NCBI RefSeq assembly: GCF_039538365.1 | Contig: NZ_BAABCA010000006.1 | Location: 310,001 to 374,000 of the forward strand | Reading direction: 5' to 3' | Length of the DNA: 64,000 nucleotides | Origin: Postechiella marina | GTDB lineage: Bacteria > Bacteroidota > Bacteroidia > Flavobacteriales > Flavobacteriaceae | Shown: positions 8,981 through 17,429 of the stretch, in pieces | Layout of the letters: the number at the start of each line of letters is the position of its first letter | How positions within the stretch are numbered: the stretch's first letter is position 1 | Made by a program: the position numbers and the translations under genes | Notes under the pieces: generated by a model | The model's input: the letters and a program-made list of their open reading frames with translations, nothing else | Told to the model about the DNA's origin: nothing | Databases searched by the model: none

Positions 8981-10246
8981 TTAAAAATACTGACCAATTC
9001 CAAAAACTAGACCTTTGGTCTCACCTTTTGTGAGACCAAAGCCATAGTCTATTCTAAAAATAGCATTATATATTTTTTTGTGAATAAAACGCATACCTAT
9101 TCCAGAATACAGTTTTATATTATCGCTATTGGTTAAATCGCTTAAGTTTCCGCCTGGGTTTCTCCATGTTCCAGCATCTACAAAGGTATTACCCTGTAAA
9201 CAAAACCAATTTTTATCGTAAAGTGTATATCTATATTCGGTATTAAAAACAATAGACCCTGTGCCTCTGTCAATAGTATTACCAACACCTCTTATGTTTA
9301 TATTATTATCTACAGAAAAAGGTGCAAATGGTGTTTTATCGTTTTTAGAAAAGCCTATTCTCATTCTATTTGCCCAATTTCCTTTAGCACCTAATCTTTT
9401 AAAATAATAAAAATCGTTCCAGCCAATAAAAAAATCTTGTAAAGCATCATCTGTAGATGTTACATATTGTAAATTAAGCATGTTTCTAAAACCAGAAACA
9501 TATTGGTAATTATAATTTAAATTATTAAACTCATAAATACCTTTAACCAACCATTTATCTACATTTAACTCTTGTGGTACGTTTGGGTTTGTTGCTCCAG
9601 ATTTATAATTATAGTCTTCAACAAAATAATTAAAACCAAACTCTATTCTATTTTTAAAATTTAGTTCGTAAAGTCCTAATGCTTCTATAGAGGTGTTATT
9701 ATATTTATAATTGGCAGTTGTGTTATCAAAAAAAACAGGCTCTTGTGTTGTTAAATCTTGATAATTTATTGCTAAACCAAATGTGTTAGAAAATAAATAA
9801 GGCGCCCTAAAATTTACAGCATAAGAATCGTAAACATCTTTTTGATAAAAAACACCTAAACCTATATTGCTTCCAAATAAATTATACTCGGTAACACCTA
9901 TTCTATAAGCAAACTCATCGTTATTAGTCGTGTATAAACTTAAATTAGGAATTAAGGTAAAGTTTTCTTCAATGTTATAAAAGACATTATAGTGATTATC
10001 ATGAGATTTAAACACCTGATAATAGGCATGAGAAACCGCAGGTAAACGTTTAAGCCTAATAATATCTTGCTCGATAATTAATGAGTCTAATTTTGCATTA
10101 GGTTTAAGTACAGAAATATGCTTTAAAAACGATGCTTTTATTTTTTTATTACCCTGAATTTTTACATCATCAACAATATTGTTTTGCGCCAGTAGGCAAA
10201 AACCAATAAAATTTATAAAAAAGAAAATGATGTATTTTTTTATCAT
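8981..10246 (-). CDS. Omp85/BamA-TamA family outer-membrane barrel with POTRA-like N-terminus
   Basis: A 421-residue protein with a signal peptide (1-20, ending LLAQ), a POTRA-like segment at about 23-100 (VDDVKIQGNKKIKASFLKHI) and a C-terminal beta-barrel with alternating aromatic strands. Near the C-terminus, GIGMRFIHKKIYNAIFRIDYGFG resembles the Omp85 end, and the last residue is Phe. It is much shorter than BamA (about 800) or TamA, so it is a single-POTRA accessory member rather than the essential assembly factor. It is the last gene of a tight three-gene operon with the lipoprotein (4-bp overlap) and the GH113-like lipoprotein. Its function is unknown; secretion or assembly of a partner is plausible. 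A 12-bp perfect hairpin lies in its last codons. Confidence 0.85.
   Translation of the reverse strand: MIKKYIIFFFINFIGFCLLAQNNIVDDVKIQGNKKIKASFLKHISVLKPNAKLDSLIIEQDIIRLKRLPAVSHAYYQVFKSHDNHYNVFYNIEENFTLIPNLSLYTTNNDEFAYRIGVTEYNLFGSNIGLGVFYQKDVYDSYAVNFRAPYLFSNTFGLAINYQDLTTQEPVFFDNTTANYKYNNTSIEALGLYELNFKNRIEFGFNYFVEDYNYKSGATNPNVPQELNVDKWLVKGIYEFNNLNYNYQYVSGFRNMLNLQYVTSTDDALQDFFIGWNDFYYFKRLGAKGNWANRMRIGFSKNDKTPFAPFSVDNNINIRGVGNTIDRGTGSIVFNTEYRYTLYDKNWFCLQGNTFVDAGTWRNPGGNLSDLTNSDNIKLYSGIGMRFIHKKIYNAIFRIDYGFGLTKGETKGLVFGIGQYF
9013..9041 (-). terminator. Strong hairpin at the 3' end of the Omp85-like gene
   Basis: Twelve perfectly paired bases (CTTTGGTCTCAC with GTGAGACCAAAG) and a 5-nt loop, about 30 bp inside the stop codon. 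Read on the minus strand it is followed after 6 nt by a T5 run, so it could end or stabilise the operon transcript. It could also arise simply from the repeated codons for TKGETKG. It may instead stop read-through from the convergent pyc gene. Confidence 0.35.
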
Positions 10247-10974
10247 TGAGATTCAAACGTTTTTAACACGACCCAATTTACCCAATTATCTTGACTAACA
10301 TCCATTAATGTAAAATTATATGCATCTCCTAGAATTAAATCTGGAGGATCTTGTGTGGTTACATTAAGAACTACATTACTGGTATTATAATATTGAAACT
10401 GATTTTGATATGTATAAGTACCTGATAACAAATTATTTTGATTATCTGAAATTACCTGAAAATAAATAGCATTATCTCCAACCGCATTATTTTGCCATGT
10501 AAAATTTGGCATACCAGACTGGGTTTGATCTATAACCACCTCGTTTGTCCAAACCGTTGGTTTTGTTATTTGCTTAGAACGAATAGGGTTAGATATTTTA
10601 ATCTCATTATTTAACTCAAAAGTAATTATAATCCATTTTTCAGCAACGTTACTCTGAGTAAACTTACCTAAATACCCATTAAAAAAAGGTTCACTTTCAA
10701 TAAAAACCTGAGTATATTTAGAAAAATCTAGTTTATCTACATCACTATTTAAAGTTTCGTAAAACCTAATGTTTATAGCGCCAGCTTCTGGGTAATAAAA
10801 GGTTAACACATCGTTTGTGTTTTCGTCGCTAGCAGCACAAGCAATTACAGCTCCTAGTTCGTAATTTTGGTTATTTATGTAAGTAGACAGTGTTATTAAA
10901 GCATTATCGTCTAGATCGGTTTCGCAAGACAAAAACAACAGAAAACAAGTTACTAAGTACTTTAAATATTTCAT
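10243..10974 (-). CDS. Lipoprotein of unknown function
   Basis: A 243-residue protein with a lipoprotein signal (hydrophobic residues 4-15, Cys18 in LLFLSC) and no recognised domain. Its mature part is predicted to be beta-rich, with several Trp/Tyr/Asn-rich strands near the C-terminus (TYTYQNQFQYYNTSNVVLNV). It overlaps the GH113-like gene upstream and the Omp85-like gene downstream by 4 bp each (10971-10974 and 10243-10246), so the three are almost certainly translated as one unit and may work together at the outer membrane. I do not recognise the family. Confidence 0.7.
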   Translation of the reverse strand: MKYLKYLVTCFLLFLSCETDLDDNALITLSTYINNQNYELGAVIACAASDENTNDVLTFYYPEAGAINIRFYETLNSDVDKLDFSKYTQVFIESEPFFNGYLGKFTQSNVAEKWIIITFELNNEIKISNPIRSKQITKPTVWTNEVVIDQTQSGMPNFTWQNNAVGDNAIYFQVISDNQNNLLSGTYTYQNQFQYYNTSNVVLNVTTQDPPDLILGDAYNFTLMDVSQDNWVNWVVLKTFESQ

Positions 10975-11975
10975 TTTAAACCATACTGTTTTTTTAACAA
11001 TGCCTCTACAGGTTTGTTTTGGGGTGTAAATCTAGAATTATTTTTGCCTCCAGAGCTTTCGTAATTATGATGCCATTTCCATATAAAACCACCAGCAAAC
11101 CAATCTTCGCTCCAAAAGGTTTCAAATAAAGCTTTTGTAGCATTAGTTTGTGCTTCTAAGTTTACCTGCGTCATATTCCTATCGCTCGCCCAAGGTTCTT
11201 TTGCAGAAAAATCGACACTTCTATAGCCATACTCTGTAAATAAAATGGGTTTATTATAACGTTTTGAAAACAATTGTATAGTCGACTTATGCGCTTCCCA
11301 GCCTTTTAAACAAGCTTCTACGCTTGGAGTTTTATCGCTAGATACAGGAAAATAAGCATCAACTCCAATATAATCTAACTCACTCCAAAAAGGCGTTCTT
11401 TTAAACTCATCCCAATTGGCAGCATAAGTTAATTTTCCTTTGTAAATTGTTTTAATTTCTTTTATTAAGGCTAACCAATAGTCCGGTCTATTAATTACAA
11501 ATTGTTCTAACTCTGTGCCTATACAAAAAATCTCGGTGTTTGTTTCTTGTGCTAATTGTGCATATGTTAAAATAAAATTAGAATATGCTTTTTCTAACAC
11601 CTTCCAATCGGCTTCATTCTTCATTTTCACATAGCCTGTAAACTCACCTCTCCTAATCCATATTTGAGGCTTGAGCATAATTTTTATATTAGCCTTTTTA
11701 AGCGTTTCGATGTAATGCTTAGCACCTACTTTGGTTTCTCCAAACCATTGTCTTTCTGTATTAAATTTAATATCTGGATGCGATAAATTGCTAATAAAAC
11801 CAAAAGGCATAATGGCTGCGTAATTAGCATTAACATTAACAACTGGACTAACATGTCTCTCGTTAATTTTATCGCGAGAGGCAACAAAACTAATTCCATT
11901 TATTTTTGATACTTGCCCTGTACAAGACTGTATCGTTATTATAATAAACAAAAAAAGAGGTTTAATTAGTTTCAT
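10971..11975 (-). CDS. GH113-like (beta-mannanase-type) TIM-barrel lipoprotein
   Basis: A 334-residue lipoprotein (lipobox Cys18, IQSC). The mature part resembles the GH113 clan-GH-A TIM barrel: GISFVASRD strand 1, KPQIWIRRGEF near 102-112, CIGTELEQF at 151-159 with candidate acid/base Glu155, VDAYFP, and ILFTEYGYRS at 244-252 with candidate nucleophile Glu248. Its final helix contains GGFIWKWHHNYE. Known GH113 enzymes cleave beta-mannan, but many Bacteroidota homologues are uncharacterised and not tied to a utilisation locus, as here. It heads a three-gene operon with 4-bp overlaps. Its start codon lies in the loop of a terminator-like hairpin (11950-11997), which may be the end signal of the upstream gene or an attenuator. 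Confidence 0.8.
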   Translation of the reverse strand: MKLIKPLFLFIIITIQSCTGQVSKINGISFVASRDKINERHVSPVVNVNANYAAIMPFGFISNLSHPDIKFNTERQWFGETKVGAKHYIETLKKANIKIMLKPQIWIRRGEFTGYVKMKNEADWKVLEKAYSNFILTYAQLAQETNTEIFCIGTELEQFVINRPDYWLALIKEIKTIYKGKLTYAANWDEFKRTPFWSELDYIGVDAYFPVSSDKTPSVEACLKGWEAHKSTIQLFSKRYNKPILFTEYGYRSVDFSAKEPWASDRNMTQVNLEAQTNATKALFETFWSEDWFAGGFIWKWHHNYESSGGKNNSRFTPQNKPVEALLKKQYGLK

Positions 11976-11997
11976 TAAGAATTACTTTTAAACCTCT
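11950..11997 (-). terminator. Terminator-like hairpin over the start codon of the GH113-like gene
   Basis: On the minus strand AGAGGTTTAA (11997-11988) pairs perfectly with TTAAACCTCT (11965-11956) across a 22-nt loop, followed immediately by a T run (11955-11951). That is the layout of an intrinsic terminator. The ATG of the GH113-like gene (11975-11973) lies in the loop, so the signal either ends the beta-barrel gene 12021-12881 or regulates the downstream operon. Confidence 0.5.
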
Positions 11998-12020
11998 AAT
12001 TTAGTTTATTTATTTTATTA

Positions 12021-12881
12021 TTAAAATAATGCTCTAAGACCAATATTAAAAGATTGCCCTAAACCTGTATCTTCACCTCTAACAAAGTTACTGTATAAAA
12101 CTTCCAGATTTAAAACTTGTGTTAATTGATATTTACCTCCAAAACCTAAAGCGGTATAATCTTGTTCGAAATCGCCCATACGTTGTTGATGCTGTACAAA
12201 ACCTAATACGGTAGTTTCTTTACTTGGAAAATAGCTCATAAAAACACCTGGAGCCAATACAAAGGTTTTATTTGCAAAACTATCTTCGTCTCCAAAATTA
12301 TATTCTGTATTTAACTCTGTAAACAACTGCCAGTCTCCGCTAGGAAAAGTATAATCGTAGAAAAAGCGATTTTGAAATGTGTAAGCTGTCTGGTCTAAAA
12401 ACACACTGTTTTCACTTTCATTATCTACTAAAGGAATATGAAAAGCGGTTTGTATAGTAAAATTACTCACTTTTTTTAATGGATTAAATTTTACAGCAGG
12501 AGCAATTGATGTTAAACCAGATCGTGCTGTAGTTTTATCGCTATCAAATTCAAAAACATCAAAAGCACTTCTGTCTCCAATGGTATTAGAACGAATATCG
12601 AACAATAAACCAACGTTTAACGAACTTGTCTCAGAAATACCTGTAAAGATATCGAAACTTGTTGTAAAATAGTTTTCTCGGTCTTTGTCTCTTTTAATTC
12701 CTTTAACGCGCTCTTTGGTTTCTGTATATAGATTATTAAACCATTTTATATCCCACTGGCCTTTTTTTAATAATTTTGAGGGTGTGTATGTTTGAATATT
12801 ACTTTTCTCTTCCTTTTCTTCTTGAGCAAAGCCCGAAAAAGGCAGCGCTAATAATGTTACTATGGCTAATATTTTTTTCAT
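12021..12881 (-). CDS. Outer-membrane beta-barrel protein, transporter-like
   Basis: A 286-residue protein with a signal peptide (residues 1-19, ending SGFAQ) and a short charged linker (EEKEEKS), then a region of alternating hydrophobic/polar strands typical of an outer-membrane beta-barrel, ending in Phe (FNIGLRALF), the usual barrel recognition end. It resembles general transporter-type barrels seen by homology in many Bacteroidota, but no substrate can be assigned. The DUF547 gene lies 24 bp upstream on the same strand, suggesting co-transcription, and a terminator-like hairpin begins about 23 bp after its stop. Confidence 0.7.
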   Translation of the reverse strand: MKKILAIVTLLALPFSGFAQEEKEEKSNIQTYTPSKLLKKGQWDIKWFNNLYTETKERVKGIKRDKDRENYFTTSFDIFTGISETSSLNVGLLFDIRSNTIGDRSAFDVFEFDSDKTTARSGLTSIAPAVKFNPLKKVSNFTIQTAFHIPLVDNESENSVFLDQTAYTFQNRFFYDYTFPSGDWQLFTELNTEYNFGDEDSFANKTFVLAPGVFMSYFPSKETTVLGFVQHQQRMGDFEQDYTALGFGGKYQLTQVLNLEVLYSNFVRGEDTGLGQSFNIGLRALF

Positions 12882-12905
12882 TTTTATACTTGGTTTTTTA
12901 GTTTA

Positions 12906-13619
12906 TTATTGTTTATTAACTTTCCAGTTGTATGGAAAGTAGCTTATTTTAAATTTTTTATCTAATTTTTCGGTTCTATATGTGTTTATAAAATCAATTT
13001 CACTTTGTCCATTCATTGTAAAATCTTCTTTATACCATTCCATAATTTGCGAGGCTTCAACACGTTTTTTCTTCGTATTAACTCTTAAAAAAGCGCCATT
13101 TATAGCCTTTTTAGTTTGTGTTTCTAATTGTACATCTAAAGTTTTAGGTAAATACGCTTTACTTATTAATGGAGGACATCCTAAAGCACCGCATACCAAT
13201 ACAAAATGAAAACGTGCATCTTTAAAATGACCTCGTAATAGTTTGTGTTCTATATTATTTAAAGTAATACTTTTACCTCCTAAACTATACGTTGTTTTAT
13301 CAAAAAAACCTTTATTATCAAGCGGAGAATTAGTTGGATAATTATCTATAATCCCTTTTATAACAGCTAAATTATAAGCGTTAATCCAAAAGGCTTGGTA
13401 GTTTTTGGCATCACTTTTGGAAACCGAAATACTTTCTGCCATTTTTAAAACAGCATTTAAGGCTTCAGGGTTAGAATGAATTTTAGAGTACGCTACTTTT
13501 CCCTCGATTACATTTGTTTTAAAAAAAGCATCTGCCTTATTAAAAAAAGCATCTAGGTCTTGCGAAAAACCGTTTACCCAAATTAAAGTTAATACTAATA
13601 AAATTGTTATTTTTCTCAT
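12906..13619 (-). CDS. DUF547 domain protein, exported
   Basis: The ATG at 13619 gives 237 residues starting directly with a Sec signal peptide (MRKITILLVLTLIWVNGFSQ). A further in-frame ATG at 13664 would add 15 non-signal residues and is rejected. The DUF547 core is clear: FWINAYNLAVIKGII, then CGALGCPPL with the paired cysteines also found in the lipoprotein at 1430-2296, and YFPYNWKVN at the end. Unlike that copy it has no lipobox and no long linker, so it should be a soluble periplasmic form. It is transcribed divergently from the FAD oxidoreductase/4Fe-4S pair and is probably co-transcribed with the downstream barrel protein. The biochemical role of the domain is unknown. Confidence 0.88.
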   Translation of the reverse strand: MRKITILLVLTLIWVNGFSQDLDAFFNKADAFFKTNVIEGKVAYSKIHSNPEALNAVLKMAESISVSKSDAKNYQAFWINAYNLAVIKGIIDNYPTNSPLDNKGFFDKTTYSLGGKSITLNNIEHKLLRGHFKDARFHFVLVCGALGCPPLISKAYLPKTLDVQLETQTKKAINGAFLRVNTKKKRVEASQIMEWYKEDFTMNGQSEIDFINTYRTEKLDKKFKISYFPYNWKVNKQ

Positions 13620-13823
13620 AATCTTAAAATTTCTTATTGCAAATTTACAGTGTATAGGTCGCACTAAATGTTAGATAGCTTACAATGGTTTTAAAAAAAA
13701 TTAGCGTCTTAAAAAAGCGCTAAGCCTTACAAATACTAGGCTATTTAAATTCATTATAAATTAAACCATTAAGATAAGTTATTATCTTTAACTACGACCT
13801 AATACCACATAACAATCAAAATT

Positions 13824-15167
13824 ATGGAACACATTGCAATTATTGGAAATGGAATATCTGGGGTAACTGCAGCCAGACATATTAGAAAGCTTTCTGATAA
13901 AAGAATAACCATTATTTCTGCCGAAACAGATTATTTCTTTTCTCGTACTGCACTTATGTATGTTTACATGGGACATATGAAATTTGAGCATACACAGCCC
14001 TATGAAAACTGGTTTTGGAAAAAAAACAGAATAGAGCTAAAAAAAGGAATTGTAAAACAAGTTGATACGGAGTCTAAAGCACTTCATTTTAATGAAGGTG
14101 ACAAACTTAAATACGATAAACTTATAATAGCCACTGGTAGTAAACCCAACAAATTTGGTTGGCCAGGGCAAGATTTAAAAGGTGTTATGGGCATGTACCA
14201 TAAGCAAGATTTAGAAAATCTAGAAAAATACGCTCCAAATAACAAAGTGTGCAAACGCGCTGTAATAGTAGGTGGTGGTTTAATAGGCATTGAAATGGCA
14301 GAAATGCTGCATTCTAGACATATTCCTGTAACATTCTTGGTTAGAGAAAATAGTTTTTGGAATGGTGTTTTACCAGAAGGCGAGAGCAATATGATTAATA
14401 AAGAAATATTGAGCGCTGGAATAGATTTGCGTCTTTCTACAAACTTGAAAGAAATTGTTTCGGATGAAAACGGACAGGTAAAATCTGTAATTATTCAAGA
14501 AACAGGCGAAGAAATTACATGCAATGTTGTGGGGTTAACCGCTGGTGTATCTCCTAATATTGATTTTTTAAAAGATTCTAAAATTGAGTTAGGCCGAGGT
14601 GTTAAAGTAAATAGGTTTTTAGAAACCAATATTCCAGATATTTATGCCATTGGCGATTGTGCAGAGCAATATAAAGGTATAGACCAACGCAGACCTATTG
14701 AAGCAGTTTGGTATACAGGACGAATGATGGGTGAAACCCTTGCCCAAACTATTTGTGGTAACCGTATTAAGTACAAGCCAGGACATTGGTTTAACTCTGC
14801 AAAATTTATAGATATAGAATATCAAACTTACGGTTGGGTATGGGCGCAACCTAAAGAAAACGAAGCTCGTTTTTATTGGGAACACGAAAGCGGTAAAAAA
14901 TGCATTCATATAAATTATGATAAAGATAGTCGTGAGTTTATTGGCATTAACAACTTCGGGATACGTATGCGTCATGAATTTTTCGATAAGGTTTTAAACG
15001 AAAAACAAAGTGTCGATTATGTTTTAGAACATTTGGCTGATGCTAATTTCGACCCAGAATTTTACAAACTTCACGAAAAAGAAATCGTAACAAAATTTAA
15101 CCTAGAAAACAACAGTAATATTAAACTAAAAAAGAAAAGCTGGAAACGCATTTTTAGCAAAGCATAA
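13824..15167 (+). CDS. NAD(P)/FAD-dependent oxidoreductase
   Basis: A 447-residue two-dinucleotide-fold flavoprotein of the pyridine-nucleotide-disulfide oxidoreductase class. The N-terminal FAD motif is GNGISG at 8-13, IIATGS marks the end of the first half, GGGLIGIEMAEML near 150-162 is the NAD(P) fold, and YAIGDCAEQ near 272-280 is the second FAD contact. There is no redox-active CxxxxC pair, so it belongs with rubredoxin/ferredoxin or nitrite-reductase-type reductases rather than with thiol reductases. The last 130 residues are an unusual extension (HWFNSAKFIDIEYQTYG). The start is only 3 bp upstream of the 4Fe-4S membrane protein gene's partner unit: stop at 15167, next ATG at 15171. The two probably form one electron-transfer unit. 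Confidence 0.85.
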   Translation: MEHIAIIGNGISGVTAARHIRKLSDKRITIISAETDYFFSRTALMYVYMGHMKFEHTQPYENWFWKKNRIELKKGIVKQVDTESKALHFNEGDKLKYDKLIIATGSKPNKFGWPGQDLKGVMGMYHKQDLENLEKYAPNNKVCKRAVIVGGGLIGIEMAEMLHSRHIPVTFLVRENSFWNGVLPEGESNMINKEILSAGIDLRLSTNLKEIVSDENGQVKSVIIQETGEEITCNVVGLTAGVSPNIDFLKDSKIELGRGVKVNRFLETNIPDIYAIGDCAEQYKGIDQRRPIEAVWYTGRMMGETLAQTICGNRIKYKPGHWFNSAKFIDIEYQTYGWVWAQPKENEARFYWEHESGKKCIHINYDKDSREFIGINNFGIRMRHEFFDKVLNEKQSVDYVLEHLADANFDPEFYKLHEKEIVTKFNLENNSNIKLKKKSWKRIFSKA

Positions 15168-15170
15168 GAT

Positions 15171-16793
15171 ATGAAATTAATAAAACAAAGCGGTATAATC
15201 CTTTTCTTAATAGGATTGGGAATCTTTATAGCAACTGTATTTTTAGGCTCTTTTAACTTAAAACAAGAACAATTAGACAGTTTTCTAAAAGAAAAAAATT
15301 ATAAGAGCACTATTATAGCTGGAGAATTACAAAAAGCTATTGTAACTAATGATGCTTTAAATATTTTTGAATTTTCTAGTCGAGTAAGGCAGGCTTACGC
15401 AACATCGAACGCGCATTACGATAACCTGATAAAAAAATATGATACCGAAAAAAACTGGGATAAAAAAGGAGAACAATTTCAATATAAAATCTCAGGAAAA
15501 CTACATAGTATAAGCTTCTCTCTAGCTAAAACTTCAGGTAAAGGCTTAGCAGTAAACAATACTTGGCTAATGTGGTTTTTAACCTTTGGCTTAGCTATAA
15601 TTGGAGCTTTAATGTATATAATTCCAGATGTTATTTTATTGGGTAAACCTGGGATAAAAAACAACGGTATATTTTTAAACGCAGCTACTAATCGTGGTTG
15701 GATTGGTTGGTTCGCTTTTATTTTCTTAGTTACTTTTTACATTCTACTTTATTTTTATCCAGATTATATAGTAAACTGGGTGTATTTAGTAGATCCTATT
15801 AGTAAATCGATAAGCGGAAACCCAGCTAGCCAATGGTTTTTATACGGGTTTTTATATTGTATAGTAATGACAGTTATGGCTGTGAGAATGTACATAAAAT
15901 ATCGCCACAACAAATACCAAATATTAAGAACAACATCGGTTTTATTCTTTCAAATTGTATTTGCCTTTTTAATTCCTGAGATATTAGTTCGTTTTGAAAA
16001 ACCTTGGTACGATTTTAAAAATGCCTTTCCTCTTGATTACGATTTCTTCTTTAAATGGAATTTACAAGAACTATTAGATAGTGGTGCTTTTGGCTTATTT
16101 ATTTTAGTTTGGGGTATTATTTTAACAATAGTTGTTGTACCTGTAATGGTATATTTCTTCGGAAAAAGATGGTACTGTTCTTGGGTTTGTGGTTGTGGTG
16201 GTTTAGCCGAAACTTTGGGAGACCCGTACAGACAACTATCTAGTAAAACATTACTTTCTTGGAGACTAGAACGTATTATAATTCATTCTGTACTTGTATT
16301 TGTTTTAGTAATGACTGGTTTTGCTCTTTACACCTTTTTCTCTGGCAAAGGAGAAATACTAGGTATTCAAACACAAACCATTCAAGATATTTACGGATTT
16401 TTAATAGGAGCTATATTTGCAGGTGTTATTGGTACAGGCTTCTACCCTATTTTCGGAAACCGCGTTTGGTGTCGTTTTGGATGTCCATTGGCTGCTTATT
16501 TAGGTTTTGTACAGCGTTTTAAATCTAGATTTAGAATTACAACCAATGGCGGACAATGCATTTCTTGCGGAAACTGTTCTACATATTGCGAACAAGGTAT
16601 CGATGTTAGAGCTTATGCACAAAAAGGAGAAAACATTATACGCTCTAGCTGTGTTGGCTGCGGTGTATGTTCTGCTGTTTGCCCAAGAGGTGTTTTAAAA
16701 TTAGAAAACGGACCAGAAGAAGGACGTATAAATCCTACTGATGTGTTACTTGGTAACGATGTTGACTTAATGAATTTAGTGAATAAAAAATAA
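15171..16793 (+). CDS. Polytopic membrane 4Fe-4S protein (CcoG/NapH/NosR-like)
   Basis: A 540-residue protein with about seven membrane helices (near 5-27, 135-157, 175-197, 223-243, 258-278, 303-325, 368-425). A cytoplasmic ferredoxin-like tail carries CISCGNCSTYC near 463 and CVGCGVCSAVC near 494, each followed by further Cys/Pro, enough for two 4Fe-4S clusters. Two more cysteine pairs sit at membrane edges (CSWVCGCGG near 335, CRFGCP near 433), as in NapH/NosR/CcoG. It should carry electrons from a cytoplasmic donor across or into the membrane. The donor is probably the FAD/NAD(P) oxidoreductase immediately upstream (3-bp gap); the acceptor is unknown. No nitrous oxide or nitrate reductase gene is nearby. 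Confidence 0.85.
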   Translation: MKLIKQSGIILFLIGLGIFIATVFLGSFNLKQEQLDSFLKEKNYKSTIIAGELQKAIVTNDALNIFEFSSRVRQAYATSNAHYDNLIKKYDTEKNWDKKGEQFQYKISGKLHSISFSLAKTSGKGLAVNNTWLMWFLTFGLAIIGALMYIIPDVILLGKPGIKNNGIFLNAATNRGWIGWFAFIFLVTFYILLYFYPDYIVNWVYLVDPISKSISGNPASQWFLYGFLYCIVMTVMAVRMYIKYRHNKYQILRTTSVLFFQIVFAFLIPEILVRFEKPWYDFKNAFPLDYDFFFKWNLQELLDSGAFGLFILVWGIILTIVVVPVMVYFFGKRWYCSWVCGCGGLAETLGDPYRQLSSKTLLSWRLERIIIHSVLVFVLVMTGFALYTFFSGKGEILGIQTQTIQDIYGFLIGAIFAGVIGTGFYPIFGNRVWCRFGCPLAAYLGFVQRFKSRFRITTNGGQCISCGNCSTYCEQGIDVRAYAQKGENIIRSSCVGCGVCSAVCPRGVLKLENGPEEGRINPTDVLLGNDVDLMNLVNKK

Positions 16794-16831
16794 AAAAGTC
16801 TTCGAGAAGCTCATATAAACTCTAAACACCA

Positions 16832-17311
16832 ATGAAAACCTTAATAATAACCATATATCTTCTAATACAATTTAATGTTTCTACAGAAACATTTTACAAA
16901 AAAAATTATTACGACAATGGTGTATTAAAGTCTGAAGGTTGGGTAATAAACGACCAAAAAACAAAATACTGGAAATTTTATTACCCCAATGGTAAACTAG
17001 AAAAAAAAGGTCATTTTTATAAAAACGAAGCAACAAAGTACTGGTATTTATATTACGAAAACGGAAAAAAGGCTAGCGAAGGACATTTTATAAACGGACA
17101 AAAAAACAAATGGTGGCTGTTTTATAATCAAAAAGGAGAAATTACCCATAAGTGTCAATTAAAAAACAATCAAAAAAACGGTTATTGTCTCATGTATAAA
17201 AACGAAAAAATAATTTCTGCTACCAAATACAAGGCAGGAATTAAAATAAAAAAGTGGACAAATTTAGCAGCTTTTAAAAAGGAAAATAGTCTAAATGATT
17301 TAAGAGATTAA
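16832..17311 (+). CDS. MORN-repeat-like exported protein
   Basis: A 159-residue protein with a short N-terminal hydrophobic segment (IITIYLLIQF). Three to four repeats of the pattern xGxxxxWxFYxxNGKLxxxGHF follow (around 24-48, 49-71, 72-95 and a weaker one at 96-120), as in MORN-type or YwqK-type repeat proteins. The repeats are usually structural and no catalytic residue is evident. It lies 38 bp after the 4Fe-4S protein and might be co-transcribed, although the gap contains a CTTCGAGAAGCTC inverted repeat. The YwqK antitoxin label given to similar proteins in databases is not supported by any toxin partner here. Confidence 0.72.
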   Translation: MKTLIITIYLLIQFNVSTETFYKKNYYDNGVLKSEGWVINDQKTKYWKFYYPNGKLEKKGHFYKNEATKYWYLYYENGKKASEGHFINGQKNKWWLFYNQKGEITHKCQLKNNQKNGYCLMYKNEKIISATKYKAGIKIKKWTNLAAFKKENSLNDLRD

Positions 17312-17382
17312 ATAAACTTGAAATTTATCACAAATACGCTTATCATCAATAAATATAAATAGCCATCTTGTTAGTTATTTAC

Positions 17383-17413
17383 TTGATGTACGTCTAAGCT
17401 TATTGTATTTTTG
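17383..17413 (+). promoter_or_regulatory. Bacteroidota-type promoter for the glycosyltransferase pair
   Basis: TTG at 17383-17385, 20 bp spacer, then TATTTTTG at 17406-17413, which fits TAnnTTTG exactly. A start site about 5 nt downstream would leave a leader of roughly 12 nt to the ATG at 17430 and would exclude the upstream ATG at 17403, which lies before the -7 box. Confidence 0.6.
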
Positions 17414-17429
17414 CATTACAAAATTATAT

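Noticed and set aside
17403..17429. Upstream start for the GT2 at 17430
   Set aside because: It precedes the predicted -7 box, so it would not be in the transcript.
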